Positions 37,003 through 46,514 of a stretch of DNA of 64,000 nt are shown here, piece after piece. The DNA is from Neisseriaceae bacterium (lineage in GTDB: Bacteria > Pseudomonadota > Gammaproteobacteria > Burkholderiales > Neisseriaceae). Every line of letters starts with the position of its first letter. The stretch's first letter is position 1. Where the stretch lies: NCBI GenBank assembly GCA_017991555.1, contig JAGOQM010000002.1:310001-374000 (forward strand), written 5' to 3'. Both the position numbers and the translations under genes were made by a program. The notes under the pieces are model-generated. The model was not told the origin of the DNA. It was given only the letters and a program-made list of their open reading frames with translations, and did no database searches.

Positions 37003-38253
37003 ATGCAACTATCAGTGATTGGTTTAAACCATCAGACCGCACCCGTCAGTATTCGCGAACGTTTGGCGTTTGCGGCACAAGTGTTGCCTGATGCTTTACA
37101 AGAGATGGTCAAAGAGCGCGTGGCCAATGAGGCGGCGATCCTGTCTACCTGCAACCGAACTGAGATTTACTGCGTGGCCAAGCCAGAACACGTCATCCAA
37201 TGGTTGGCGAAGTTCCACCACATTCCCGAAGCCGACATCCGTCCCTATTTATACACCCTCGACAGTGAAAAAACCATTCGACACGCTTTTCGCGTTTCCT
37301 GTGGGCTGGATTCGATGGTGCTGGGTGAGCCCCAAATTTTGGGCCAAATCAAAGATGCGGTGCGGATTGCACAAGAACAAAACACCATTGAAACCACGCT
37401 AAACACGCTGTTTCAGCGTACCTTTGCCGTGGCCAAAGAAGTGCGCTCCACCACCGCCGTAGGCGAAAGCTCGGTGTCGATGGCGGCCGCCTCAGTTAAA
37501 ATGGCCGAGCGAATTTTCCCCGACATCGCCGACTTAAACGTGCTGTTTGTGGGTGCGGGCGAAATGATTGAGCTCGTGGCCACCTACTTCGCCGCCAAAA
37601 ACCCGAAGCACATGATGGTGGCCAACCGCACCCTCAAGCGAGCGCAAGAGCTGTGTCAGATGATCGGCCAAAACGCTCAAGCGTGCTTGCTGAATGATTT
37701 ACCCGACATCCTCAGCCGCTACGACGTGGTGGTGTCCTCTACCGCCAGCCCACTGCCCATTATTGGCAAAGGCATGGTTGAGCGCGCCTTAAAAGGCCGC
37801 CGTAAAAACCCCATGTTTTTACTCGATCTGGCCGTACCGCTGGACATTGAACGGGAGGTCGGCAACCTAAGTGATGCTTTTTTGTACACCGTAGACGACA
37901 TTGCCAGCATTGTGGAAATCGGTAAAGAAGCGCGGCAACTGGCCGCTTCCGAAGCAGAAACCATCATTGACGAGCGGGTGAAAGACTTCCTCGCTTGGCA
38001 AGCTGCGCGTAAAAACGTGCCCCTCATCGTGTCGCTGAAAGATGAAGGAGAGCGCGCCCGCCGCTACGTTTTGGCCAACGCCATTAAGCAACTCAACAAA
38101 GGCATGTCTCCTGAAGACGTGCTCGAACGCCTGTCGGTGCAGCTCACCAACAAGCTCTTACACGCGCCCACGCGCGCCCTCTCGCAAGCCCAAACTCAAG
38201 ACAACGACACGGTAGAAACCATTGCCCAGGTCTACCACCTACGGAACGATTAA
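37003..38253 (+). CDS. hemA: Glutamyl-tRNA reductase
   Basis: The enzyme (416 residues) reduces glutamyl-tRNA to glutamate semialdehyde, the first step of tetrapyrrole synthesis in the C5 pathway. The catalytic cysteine is C50 in LSTCNRTEIY, as in E. coli. The N-terminal GLNHQTAPVSIRER, the LGEPQILGQIK segment, the NADPH-binding FVGAGEMIELVATYF and the C-terminal dimerisation helices are complete. Its start encodes MQLSVIGLNH. prfA follows after 6 bases, the common hemA-prfA pair. Confidence 0.97.
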   Translation: MQLSVIGLNHQTAPVSIRERLAFAAQVLPDALQEMVKERVANEAAILSTCNRTEIYCVAKPEHVIQWLAKFHHIPEADIRPYLYTLDSEKTIRHAFRVSCGLDSMVLGEPQILGQIKDAVRIAQEQNTIETTLNTLFQRTFAVAKEVRSTTAVGESSVSMAAASVKMAERIFPDIADLNVLFVGAGEMIELVATYFAAKNPKHMMVANRTLKRAQELCQMIGQNAQACLLNDLPDILSRYDVVVSSTASPLPIIGKGMVERALKGRRKNPMFLLDLAVPLDIEREVGNLSDAFLYTVDDIASIVEIGKEARQLAASEAETIIDERVKDFLAWQAARKNVPLIVSLKDEGERARRYVLANAIKQLNKGMSPEDVLERLSVQLTNKLLHAPTRALSQAQTQDNDTVETIAQVYHLRND

Positions 38254-38259
38254 ACACCC

Positions 38260-39336
38260 ATGAAAGCTTCTTTATTATCGAAACTTCAACACCTTTCTGA
38301 GCGTCTTGAAGAGGTGACCCACCTATTGGCCAGCGAACAGGCCACCAACGACATGGACCAGTACCGCAAGCTCACCCGTGAGCATTCGGACATTACCCCC
38401 ATCGTGGAAACCTACCACCAATACCTCCAGGCCAAACAGGATCAGGTTGACGCTGAAGAAATGCTCAGCGACCCAGACATGAAAGAGTTTGCGCAAGAGG
38501 AAATTCAAAGCGCAAAAGAGCGCCTCGAATACATCGAACTCGAGCTCCAAAAACAGCTGTTGCCCAAAGACGCCGACGACGATAAAAACATCTTTATCGA
38601 AGTGCGTGCCGGCACCGGCGGTGACGAAGCCGCCCTATTTGCTGGTGACCTATTGCGGATGTACACCCGCTTTGCCGAGCGCAACCGCTGGAAGGTAGAA
38701 ATTGTGTCGGAACACGAATCTGACCTTGGCGGCTACAAAGAAGTCATTGCCCGTATTGAAGGCTTTGGCGCCTTTAGTAAATTGAAATTCGAATCAGGCG
38801 GGCATCGCGTGCAGCGCGTGCCCGACACCGAAAGCCAGGGCCGTATTCACACCTCTGCCTGTACCGTGGCGGTGATGCCGGAAGCGGATGAGCTGGACGA
38901 AGTGATTTTAAACCCGGCCGACCTACGCATCGACACCTTCCGCGCCAGCGGCGCCGGTGGTCAGCACGTGAACAAAACCGACTCGGCCATCCGCATTACC
39001 CACTTACCCAGCGGCATTGTGGTCGAGTGTCAGGACGACCGTTCTCAGCACAAAAACAAGGCGCGCGCCTTAAGCGTTTTGGCCGCGCGCATCAATGACA
39101 TTAAGCGCCGTGAACAACACGACAAAGAAGCCGCCGAGCGTAAGAGCCTCATCGGCAGCGGCGACCGTTCAGAGCGCATCCGGACCTACAACTACCCGCA
39201 GGGCCGCGTGTCCGATCACCGCATCAACCTAACCTTGCACAAATTAGACTACATTATGGACGGCGACCTCACCGAGCTAACCGACGCCTTAATTGCAGAG
39301 CATCAGGCCGAGCTACTGGCCAGCCTAGGCGATTAA
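38260..39336 (+). CDS. prfA: Peptide chain release factor 1
   Basis: The protein (358 residues) releases polypeptides at UAA and UAG. The GGQ loop is in [18 protein letters not shown], and the anticodon-mimic region lies around [24 protein letters not shown], with the PxT-type tripeptide present as RVPDTES context. The C-terminal [25 protein letters not shown] is typical. It is cotranscribed with hemA. RF1 competes with any suppression at the in-frame UAG of the reductase gene at 52430. Confidence 0.97.
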   Translation: MKASLLSKLQHLSERLEEVTHLLASEQATNDMDQYRKLTREHSDITPIVETYHQYLQAKQDQVDAEEMLSDPDMKEFAQEEIQSAKERLEYIELELQKQLLPKDADDDKNIFIEVRAGTGGDEAALFAGDLLRMYTRFAERNRWKVEIVSEHESDLGGYKEVIARIEGFGAFSKLKFESGGHRVQRVPDTESQGRIHTSACTVAVMPEADELDEVILNPADLRIDTFRASGAGGQHVNKTDSAIRITHLPSGIVVECQDDRSQHKNKARALSVLAARINDIKRREQHDKEAAERKSLIGSGDRSERIRTYNYPQGRVSDHRINLTLHKLDYIMDGDLTELTDALIAEHQAELLASLGD

Positions 39337-39356
39337 GCCGCCCAACCCAATCCATC

Positions 39357-39384
39357 TACCCCAGCCATGCTGGGGTATTTTTTT
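39357..39384 (+). terminator. Terminator of hemA-prfA
   Basis: TACCCCAGC (39357-39365) and GCTGGGGTA (39369-39377) form a perfect 9-bp stem with a CAT loop, followed by seven T residues. Confidence 0.92.
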
Positions 39385-39441
39385 GCCCCAGACGTGGCCG
39401 GTTCAGGCACAATAAAGCGTTCATCCCACCAAGCCAATACG

Positions 39442-39915
39442 ATGCCCCAAAGCCACCACATCCAGCTCATCACCCAGCTGAACGACCTCGACCTCAGGCC
39501 CATGCTGCGAGAAAGCCAGGCCGAAGGCTTTCGCTTTGTGGCCAAACTTTGCGATGCCTACGCACAGGGGCGCAATCGTTTTGATCGGCCCGGCGAATGC
39601 CTGCTTGGCGCGTTTGATGCCACAGGCCAGCTCCTCGCCATTGCTGGCCTGAACCAAGACCCATACCAACAACAGCGCCACATCGGCCGCCTGCGCCATT
39701 TCTACGTGCTGGCGCCCCATCGCCGACAAGGACTCGGCTCGACGCTGCTGACGGCCTTGGTCACGGCCGCACGGCCCCATTTTACAACGCTCACCCTCAG
39801 AACACCGGGCACCGCCGCTTCAGCGCGCTTTTATGAGCGCTATGGCTTTATCGCCGTCGCCGCCAAACACCACAGCCATCAGCTCGCCCTACACCCTAAC
39901 GGTGAAGCCACCTAA
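39442..39915 (+). CDS. GNAT-family acetyltransferase
   Basis: The 157-residue protein has the GNAT fold: RESQAEGFRFVAKL, then GECLLGAFDATGQLLAIAGLN, the acetyl-CoA-binding RRQGLGSTLLTALV (R-x-x-G-x-G/A pattern) and SARFYERYGF. ATG 39442 is preferred over a TTG inside the prfA terminator at 39367, although it has no clear ribosome-binding site. The substrate is unknown. Confidence 0.8.
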   Translation: MPQSHHIQLITQLNDLDLRPMLRESQAEGFRFVAKLCDAYAQGRNRFDRPGECLLGAFDATGQLLAIAGLNQDPYQQQRHIGRLRHFYVLAPHRRQGLGSTLLTALVTAARPHFTTLTLRTPGTAASARFYERYGFIAVAAKHHSHQLALHPNGEAT

Positions 39916-39951
39916 GCGCATTCTACCCATGCGCGCACCAGCCAATAAAAT

Positions 39952-39983
39952 AATCATAATAATCATAATAATCATAATAATCA
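39952..39983 (+). repeat. 9-bp tandem repeat (AATCATAAT), about 3.5 copies
   Basis: Units at 39952-39960, 39961-39969 and 39970-39978 are identical, and a partial fourth runs to 39983. The repeat ends 14 bases before the LysR gene's AGGAG ribosome-binding site, in the place of a promoter or leader. Confidence 0.9.
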
Positions 39984-40007
39984 GGCCAATCGCCACAGGA
40001 GACCTTT

Positions 40008-40973
40008 ATGGACGTCAGCTACCGCCAGCTCAAAATATTTTTGGCCCTGGCCGAAACCAAAAACGCCACCCGCGCGGCCGAACGGGTACACCTTACCCAA
40101 TCGGCCGTTAGCCAGGCCATCAAAAAACTCAACGCCCAGCTGGCCTGTGAACTGTTTTTACGGCAGCAAAATGAGTTCTTGCTGACCGATGCGGGCAAAA
40201 GCCTGTATCAAGAAGCCAACATCATGGTGGCCAAACTGGCTCAGTTACGCGCCCACAACCTGGCCCAAAAAAAAGGGTTTCAGCAAACCCTTTCAATCAG
40301 CGCCCTATACACTCTGGCGGCGTCTATCGTCCCCGCTACGATTTTTGAAACCAAGCAGGCCCATCCAGGGCTCATGCTGACGCTCAAAGAAAACCGCGTG
40401 GCCAACATCACCGCCGGCGTCCTCAACGGCAGCATCGATGTGGGCATCAGCACCGACCCACAGCACCCAGACATCGCCTTCACGCCCATTTTTCGCGACC
40501 ACCTCTGCTTTGTCTGCCCGCGTAGCCATCTTCTGTCTCACTTTGCCAGCTTGCATTGGGAAGATGCCTTTAAACACGCGCTGATTGCCGTCAAAGAAGG
40601 CAACAGCATTCGCGACCTGGTCAATCAGGCCTTTACAGCCAAGGGCCTGACGTATGCGCCAGAATACCAGGCGGCTCAAACGGCGACGCTACTGGCCATG
40701 ATTAAAAGCGGCTTGGGCTGCGCCATCCTATCCTCCACCATCGCCTTTCTCCACCACACGCCAGAGCTCTGCTTCATCCCCATCACCAATCCGATCACCT
40801 ATCGAGAAATCGGCCTGCTCTGTCAACACAGCCGCAGCAGCGACCCCTTAATTACCCTGTTTCAAGACAAGCTAATGACCAAAATCCTGCAGTGGGACGC
40901 CGCCGAACTAAACTTCATTACGCCCAGTGAGCGCCCTCAGGCAGGACCCACGGGCAGGCCTAAGGCCTGGTAA
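40008..40973 (+). CDS. LysR-family transcriptional regulator
   Basis: The 321-residue protein has the LysR helix-turn-helix (FLALAETKNATRAAERVHLTQSAVSQAIKKL, about residues 10-40) and a C-terminal periplasmic-binding-like co-inducer domain (about 90-295). AGGAG precedes ATG 40008. A 9-bp tandem repeat lies just upstream. It converges on the abgT-type gene, overlapping its end by 37 bases. LysR regulators AbgR and others sit beside abg genes, so control of the neighbouring transporter and amidohydrolase is likely but not shown. Confidence 0.85.
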   Translation: MDVSYRQLKIFLALAETKNATRAAERVHLTQSAVSQAIKKLNAQLACELFLRQQNEFLLTDAGKSLYQEANIMVAKLAQLRAHNLAQKKGFQQTLSISALYTLAASIVPATIFETKQAHPGLMLTLKENRVANITAGVLNGSIDVGISTDPQHPDIAFTPIFRDHLCFVCPRSHLLSHFASLHWEDAFKHALIAVKEGNSIRDLVNQAFTAKGLTYAPEYQAAQTATLLAMIKSGLGCAILSSTIAFLHHTPELCFIPITNPITYREIGLLCQHSRSSDPLITLFQDKLMTKILQWDAAELNFITPSERPQAGPTGRPKAW

Positions 40974-42445
40974 ATTAAAAAAATGCTGCCCCAAATGCTT
41001 AAGAACAAAACCGCATAAGGCAGCATCATGGATAAAAAAGTACCAAACTTCACCCGCGCATCGTGCTGGGCAATTAAGGCCAAAACCATGGGGATATACG
41101 GATTGGTCGGCGAGATAATGTTGGTGGTTGAGTCGCCAATGCGATAGGCCATCTGAATCACCGCTGGCTCCATGCCCAACAGCATAAACAAGGGCACAAA
41201 CACCGGCGCCATAATCGACCACTGCGCGGAACCACTGAACACGATTAAGTTCAATAAGCCCGCCAGCACCATTAAGCCACCCAGCATCACCACATTAGGC
41301 AATGCCATGCCCGACAGCCAGTCGGCGCCATTAACGGCAAAGAACACCGACAGATTGCTCCAGTTAAACCAGGCGATGAACTGAGCAATCACAAACACCA
41401 GCACCACATAGCCACCAATATGGCTCATGGCGCACCCCATTAACGCAGGCACGTCGTCCCAGCGGGTAATCACCTTAACCGCCAGCGCATAGGTCAAAGA
41501 ACACAGCAGGAAAAACCCCATGATGATGGGAATGATGCCATTTAAAAAAGGCGAAGGCACGAGGCCGCCATCGGCATTGGCCAAGATCGCACCCGATGGC
41601 AAAATCAGCAGCAAGATTAAACCCATATACAATAAGGCCACGACCAGCGTGTATTGTAACGCCCGCTTTTCTAAGGGCCCCACCTGAAAAGCAGCCGTAT
41701 CCTCATGCGCCTGCGTCTGTGCGGCACTGGCGCCATAGCGACGCATAAACCTAGGCTCAATATAAAAATCGGTCATCACCGTGCCCAACACCACTAAAAT
41801 CGGCACCGACAGAATCATGAAATACCAGTTGGCCGCAGGGGTTAACGCCACATCGCCCACCGAGGCCGCTGCCGCATTGGTGATGCCCGACAGCAACACA
41901 TCGGTGCCCGCAATAAAAAAATTAGCGGTAAATCCAGCGGCCACGGCCACAAAGCCCGCGCAAATGCCCACTATAGGGTGACGATTAGTGGCGGCAAACA
42001 CAATGCCTGCCAACGGCGGCACCAGCACAAAGGCCGCATCTGAGGCCAGATTGCCCAAGATCCCCACCGTAAAAATAGACGCCGTAATCAAGCGGCGTGG
42101 CGCATTTAACAATAGGGTTTTAATGGCCGCATCGGCCAAGCCCACCTCTTGTAAGAACCCCACCGCCATCATCATGCACAGCACCAGGCCCAGCGGCTTA
42201 AACTGAATAAAGTTATCCACCGTCGACTGCAAGATGTAGACCAAGCCTTCAGCGCTGAGTAGGTTTTTAACCTGAATCAACTCACCCGAGCCTGGGTGGA
42301 TGACGCCACTACTGACACGGCTCACCCACCACGACAAGCACACCACCCCCAGACATAAAAAAATAAACATGTAAAAAGGATGCGGGATTTTATCGCCAAA
42401 ACGCTCTACTCGATCCAAAATCGTGGTTTTCCCCATCAGCTTCAT
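40937..42445 (-). CDS. AbgT-family transporter
   Basis: The protein (502 residues, about 12 membrane segments) belongs to the AbgT family, which includes E. coli AbgT (p-aminobenzoyl-glutamate uptake) and Neisseria MtrF (drug/sulfonamide efflux). Family motifs are ERFGDKIPHPFYMF, GVAVGF-type SDAAFVLVPPLAG, FTANFFIAGTDVLL, and near the end SIMAPVFVPLFMLLG and SPTNPYIPM. AGGAG lies 6 bases before ATG 42445. It follows the amidohydrolase gene by 38 bases in one operon, which points to uptake and cleavage of an aminoacyl conjugate rather than efflux. Confidence 0.9.
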   Translation of the reverse strand: MKLMGKTTILDRVERFGDKIPHPFYMFIFLCLGVVCLSWWVSRVSSGVIHPGSGELIQVKNLLSAEGLVYILQSTVDNFIQFKPLGLVLCMMMAVGFLQEVGLADAAIKTLLLNAPRRLITASIFTVGILGNLASDAAFVLVPPLAGIVFAATNRHPIVGICAGFVAVAAGFTANFFIAGTDVLLSGITNAAAASVGDVALTPAANWYFMILSVPILVVLGTVMTDFYIEPRFMRRYGASAAQTQAHEDTAAFQVGPLEKRALQYTLVVALLYMGLILLLILPSGAILANADGGLVPSPFLNGIIPIIMGFFLLCSLTYALAVKVITRWDDVPALMGCAMSHIGGYVVLVFVIAQFIAWFNWSNLSVFFAVNGADWLSGMALPNVVMLGGLMVLAGLLNLIVFSGSAQWSIMAPVFVPLFMLLGMEPAVIQMAYRIGDSTTNIISPTNPYIPMVLALIAQHDARVKFGTFLSMMLPYAVLFLSIWGSIFLIYQALGLPVGPA

Positions 42446-42483
42446 GATCTGCTCCTCTGCAGTACTGCACTGTTTTTATACCG

Positions 42484-43668
42484 TCACTGATGCCCTTCTA
42501 CCACCGCCACAAAAAAAGCCGCGCCAATGGGCGTAATGTCGTCATTAAAATCATAATGTTTGTTGTGCAAACCGATGCTACAGTGCGCTTCCGTCTCGCC
42601 GTTGCCAATCAAACCATAACAGCCGGGCACCTGCTCTAAGAAAAGGGCAAAGTCTTCGCTGGTCATGTAGGCGGCACAGGCGACATCGACCGCCTCCGCC
42701 CCCACTACCCTAGTGGCAGCGGCCACTGCCATGGCGTATTCAGCATCGGTATTGACGGTAGGCGGGTGACTGACAGGCCCTAAAGTGAACTCGGCGCTCA
42801 TGCCAAATGCGGCCGCCGTATGGGTGACAATGCGCTCTAGCTTTTCAATCACCGCTCGACGCACCTCATGACTGTGGGTTCGAAACGTCCCTGACAGCTT
42901 AGCCTCTGCGCCAATGACATTATTGGTTTCACCCCCATGAATTTGGGTAATAGACACCACTACCGGCGCCAAAGGATCAAACTCTCGGCTCACCATGCCC
43001 TGAATGGCCTGGTAAATATGCGTGGCCACCAATAAAGGATCCCGTGCACGATGGGGTTGACCGGCATGACCACTTTGACCCGTGACGGTAATGAATAAGC
43101 GATCCGAACTGGCCATAATCGACCCTCGCTTAAACGCAAAATGCCCAACAGGTAAACCTGGCATATTGTGCAGCGCATAGCAAGCATCGATCGGATAGGC
43201 CGCCAATACGCCCTCAGCCAGCATTTTCCCAGCACCGCCCAATCCTTCCTCTGCCGGCTGAAAAATCAACACCACCCGCCCCTTAAAGCCTCGGTTCTGG
43301 CTTAGGTAACGGGCCGCCATCAGCAACATACTGGTGTGGCCATCGTGCCCACAAGCGTGCATTTTGCCTGCCTGAGTCGAACGGTGGGCAAACTCATTCG
43401 CCTCCGTGATCGGCAAGGCATCCATGTCCGCCCTTAAGCCAATACTTGGCCCAGAGCCCAGCGCGCCGTCAATCACGGCCACCACCGCCGTTTGAGCAAA
43501 ATCAACGTTGATTTCAGTCACCCCATAGCTTTGCAAGGTTGCCACAATCAAGCTTTGCGTTTGCAGCTCTTCAAAGCCTAACTCTGGGTGGGCATGCAGT
43601 GCGCGCCTAAGGGCAACGGCCTGCGGCTGCCATTGAGCCATAGCCTGTACGATTTTGTTTGAATGCAT
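42484..43668 (-). CDS. M20-family amidohydrolase (aminoacyl-conjugate hydrolase)
   Basis: The 394-residue metallopeptidase of the M20D group includes AbgA/AbgB, hippurate hydrolase and IAA-amino acid hydrolase. Metal and catalytic motifs are HACGHDGHTSML, the general base in PAEEGLGGA, DMDALPI and MTSEDFALFL. The dimerisation domain lies in the middle (about 190-305). AGGAG precedes ATG 43668. It is a single protein where E. coli has AbgA plus AbgB. Cotranscription with the AbgT-type gene suggests hydrolysis of the imported N-acyl amino acid. Confidence 0.92.
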   Translation of the reverse strand: MHSNKIVQAMAQWQPQAVALRRALHAHPELGFEELQTQSLIVATLQSYGVTEINVDFAQTAVVAVIDGALGSGPSIGLRADMDALPITEANEFAHRSTQAGKMHACGHDGHTSMLLMAARYLSQNRGFKGRVVLIFQPAEEGLGGAGKMLAEGVLAAYPIDACYALHNMPGLPVGHFAFKRGSIMASSDRLFITVTGQSGHAGQPHRARDPLLVATHIYQAIQGMVSREFDPLAPVVVSITQIHGGETNNVIGAEAKLSGTFRTHSHEVRRAVIEKLERIVTHTAAAFGMSAEFTLGPVSHPPTVNTDAEYAMAVAAATRVVGAEAVDVACAAYMTSEDFALFLEQVPGCYGLIGNGETEAHCSIGLHNKHYDFNDDITPIGAAFFVAVVEGHQ

Positions 43669-44157
43669 TGTGTTCTCTCCTCTAAAGCCATCTTACGTAA
43701 GACCACCACCAAAATGACAGTGAAACTTTATACTGCCGCCATTAGCATGACTTATAGTGCCCGCCCCAAAAGGGCGGTACCTAAGAAAAACAGTTTATCG
43801 CCTAATGCCCACGCCCAACGCCCCCCTTTACCTAAACCTTAACCCCAATCAATCCTTTCAGCACCGATTTTTAAGCCTGATTAAAATCTGACTCACCCAA
43901 CACCCAAGCCTTAGCCAGCTAAACTCAACTGATTAAGCCCTCAACCCCTAAAATCGGTGATGGTGGCGAGGCCTCAGCCGCTCACCTTTAAACCGACGGC
44001 CACAAAAAACCACCTCAGTGTGACTGGGTGGTCTGTGATGGGTCGATTAATGCAGGCTTAGCAAACGCATGCCCACCACGGGGCAAGCACACTTTCGCCG
44101 TATTCTCGAACCAAAGCGCCTTATACCGCGCCATAAAAAAGCCCTATAAATAGGGGT
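43669..44157. other. Non-coding stretch with two minus-strand hairpins
   Basis: No gene is supported. It holds the promoter region of the amidohydrolase-abgT operon. ACCACC-T-CAG / CTGGGTGGT (about 44008-44032), with A residues to its left, is a possible second minus-strand terminator behind the mdc operon's main terminator at 44135-44155. Confidence 0.45.
44135..44155 (-). terminator. Terminator of the mdc operon
   Basis: CCCTA (44142-44146) and TAGGG (44151-44155) pair over a 4-base loop. On the minus strand six T residues follow (A run 44135-44140). It lies just past the mdcG stop. Confidence 0.75.
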
Positions 44158-44814
44158 TTAACGCCCGATCATACCAGGCCAAAGGCCATCGCTCAGGGTG
44201 GCACCATAAGCGGTTTTTAATAGAATGGGCCGATCAGGATGACGAACATACTCTTCTAAATGAAAAGCCCCGAGCTCGTTTTGAACCTGCACATCGACGA
44301 CTAGCTTCATCTCGGCGCAGCGCGTGATTAAGGCCTGGCCCAAGCTGGGCGAAAATGGCTGCGCCGCTTCAATCACAATATCGAGGTCGCTCTGGGCGTG
44401 AATCACCGGCTGCTGAGTCAGTAGTTCAAAGCCGACGCTGCCGCCAATGCCCCAATGAAAAGGGGTTAGGTCAGGCACCAGCTGGGCCAGGGTATCATGG
44501 AGCAAACGATGTCGCACCGAGCCCGTCAGCCCTTGCCATAAGCCCTTGGCCGCCACACTGCGTGCGGTCTTGACCTCACTCACCAAAGCCTGCGGCACAT
44601 AGGTGGCAAAACGTTGGGCGCGATTTTGACCCCGAATGCCAATAGGCACGTAGCCCGCGCGCGGTAAAGCACGGCGAACCACCGCAAAAGGCGCATAGCC
44701 ACCTTGAGTAACCTGCTGCGTGAGCCAAGCCGGCCAGTCGGTGGCAGAACCAGCTGCCCACCACGCATCAGGCAGGCACACCAAGTCGTGAGGGCGCAGC
44801 ACGCCGTGATTCAT
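44158..44814 (-). CDS. mdcG: Malonate decarboxylase holo-ACP synthase (phosphoribosyl-dephospho-CoA transferase)
   Basis: MdcG (218 residues) attaches the 2'-(5''-triphosphoribosyl)-3'-dephospho-CoA group to MdcC. The sequence shows the family's start RPHDLVCLPD, PFAVVRRA, PIGIRGQNRAQRF, and the nucleotidyltransferase-like SDLDIVIEA with its acidic pair. ATG 44814 shares one base with the preceding stop (TGATG), a coupling arrangement; an in-frame GTG at 44823 is an alternative. It is the last gene of the mdc run. Confidence 0.9.
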   Translation of the reverse strand: MNHGVLRPHDLVCLPDAWWAAGSATDWPAWLTQQVTQGGYAPFAVVRRALPRAGYVPIGIRGQNRAQRFATYVPQALVSEVKTARSVAAKGLWQGLTGSVRHRLLHDTLAQLVPDLTPFHWGIGGSVGFELLTQQPVIHAQSDLDIVIEAAQPFSPSLGQALITRCAEMKLVVDVQVQNELGAFHLEEYVRHPDRPILLKTAYGATLSDGLWPGMIGR

Positions 44815-46514
44815 CACGTCCACTCTGCCAGCAACTGCTGTCGTACCGCTCGGGTGGCGGCCCGTCCCTTACCCTCATGGCGAACGGCAAAATCGGGCGG
44901 TAGGTCTTGCAAGCTTACCAGCGCCGCCACAATGGCCGTTTCAACCACGGCCACATCTTCGACGCTGGGGCTGTCGGCGGCCACGCCTTCAATCAGGTGA
45001 TACACGCCCCCGAGCTGGCTAAAGCTGTCGACGTCATAGGCCATGGCCGGCACCTTGGCCGAAGCCATTTTCACCGCCGCCACGCTGCGCTGCGTGACCC
45101 TGGCCGCAGACGCCAGCGACATTGCCTGCACCTGTACCCCCTCACCCCGCAAGGCCAGAATGCGATTCGACTGCAGGCCCAAAGCCAGAAATGCGCCCGA
45201 AATGGCCTGGCCGACCAGCACCGCAATCACCGCATGCCCCTGCCTTCTGGCGGTGGCGCAGGCGTCCACGCTGGCTGCTAAAGACAGGTGCAGCCCCATC
45301 AGCTCTTCGTGGTAGCCAAACGCCTGGCTGGGCACGTCGACCACTAAAATAATGGGCCGTTTGTGGGCCTGATCTGAATCAGCGACAATGGCCGCATGGA
45401 CGTAATGAGCCAACGCATAACCCTCTTGTAGCCCCACTTCTCCGGCACGCGCACGCGCAAAGCGGCTGTTGGCATTGGCCACCACAGCGATATAGCGGCC
45501 CAACAACTCAGTATTGGCCACCGGTGCATCCGTCACCAACACTGAACCCACATCGCCGGGCGCGTAGGGGTTAAGCATCTTCGTCAATAACCCAAACCAA
45601 CGCTGGCCGCGGCCTTGATCGCCTCTTGTCTCTGGCTGAGACTGGGCCAAAGGCAAAACCACGGGGTCGAGGCGCGGTCGTGTCTGATGTTGTTGATAAG
45701 CCTCGCGATAGCCTTCTGGGGTGAACCGTTGGCTTAGGTCTAGCGCCGCCAAACCCGCCAAATACTCGTCATAACGCCGTGAACGAAGCGGCCTTTCGCC
45801 TACAGGCACGGCCATGGCCGCGGCAATGGCCTGCTTTATCTGGCCCACATCATCGTTTACTAACTCATCCACCAGACCGGTGGCCACTCTTTGCGTCAGT
45901 CCTAGGCTGTGCCATATCAGCGCCCGATCAGCGGCATCAAACTCGCGCACGCCCGCCTCTTGTTCTATCACCTCTGGCCCATTTAACCCCATGCGCGCCA
46001 AAGGCGTGCCGATCAAATAGGTGGCCAAAGCCGCCGTAATGGCCAGCCCGCCAAAGCAGCCGATCGGCCCAGGCACCACCCCGATCACCGGCACCAACGC
46101 ACGAAGGGCGATGAGGAGGTCCTGAATTTCAGAAACCACCAGTAAGCCATAGTTGGCCTCCTGTAAGCGCACCCCGCCGGTGTCAAGCAACAGAACCGGA
46201 TAAAGCGCCTGCCCCGCCTGATTGCTTGCCAGAACCTGGCTTAACGCCGCCAGTATTTTGGCCCCGCCCACTTCGCCCAGCCCCCCACCTTGAAACCGAC
46301 CCTCAATGGCCATGACCAAGGTCGGCCTTCCGGCCAAGAAACCACGCACCACGACCACCCCATCATCGCTTTGGGGCACCACCTGCTGGGCCAATAAATG
46401 AGGCGACATCAGCCCTGCCAACGGGCCCACCAGCTCACGACCACTGCCTTGATCCAATAGGGCGTGTGCCCGCGCTCGTGCGCCCAACTCGGCCAAACTA
46501 GGTGCTAGGTTCAT
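44814..46514 (-). CDS. mdcDE: Fused malonate decarboxylase beta and gamma subunits (MdcD-MdcE)
   Basis: This 566-residue protein joins two subunits that are usually separate. Residues about 1-285 match MdcD (malonyl-S-ACP decarboxylase carboxyltransferase-like): GFLAGRPTLVMAIEGRFQGGGLGEVGGAK, LDTGGVRLQEANYGL and GPIGCFGGLAITAAL. Residues about 300-566 match MdcE: WFGLLTKMLNPYAPGDVGSVLV, ILVVDVPSQAFGYHEE and AVLVGQAISGAFLALG. The open frame runs without a break across the junction, about residue 285-300, rich in Pro, Gln and Arg like a linker. Its start overlaps the end of mdcC by 17 bases. Together the domains decarboxylate malonyl-ACP to acetyl-ACP without biotin. Confidence 0.92.
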   Translation of the reverse strand: MNLAPSLAELGARARAHALLDQGSGRELVGPLAGLMSPHLLAQQVVPQSDDGVVVVRGFLAGRPTLVMAIEGRFQGGGLGEVGGAKILAALSQVLASNQAGQALYPVLLLDTGGVRLQEANYGLLVVSEIQDLLIALRALVPVIGVVPGPIGCFGGLAITAALATYLIGTPLARMGLNGPEVIEQEAGVREFDAADRALIWHSLGLTQRVATGLVDELVNDDVGQIKQAIAAAMAVPVGERPLRSRRYDEYLAGLAALDLSQRFTPEGYREAYQQHQTRPRLDPVVLPLAQSQPETRGDQGRGQRWFGLLTKMLNPYAPGDVGSVLVTDAPVANTELLGRYIAVVANANSRFARARAGEVGLQEGYALAHYVHAAIVADSDQAHKRPIILVVDVPSQAFGYHEELMGLHLSLAASVDACATARRQGHAVIAVLVGQAISGAFLALGLQSNRILALRGEGVQVQAMSLASAARVTQRSVAAVKMASAKVPAMAYDVDSFSQLGGVYHLIEGVAADSPSVEDVAVVETAIVAALVSLQDLPPDFAVRHEGKGRAATRAVRQQLLAEWT

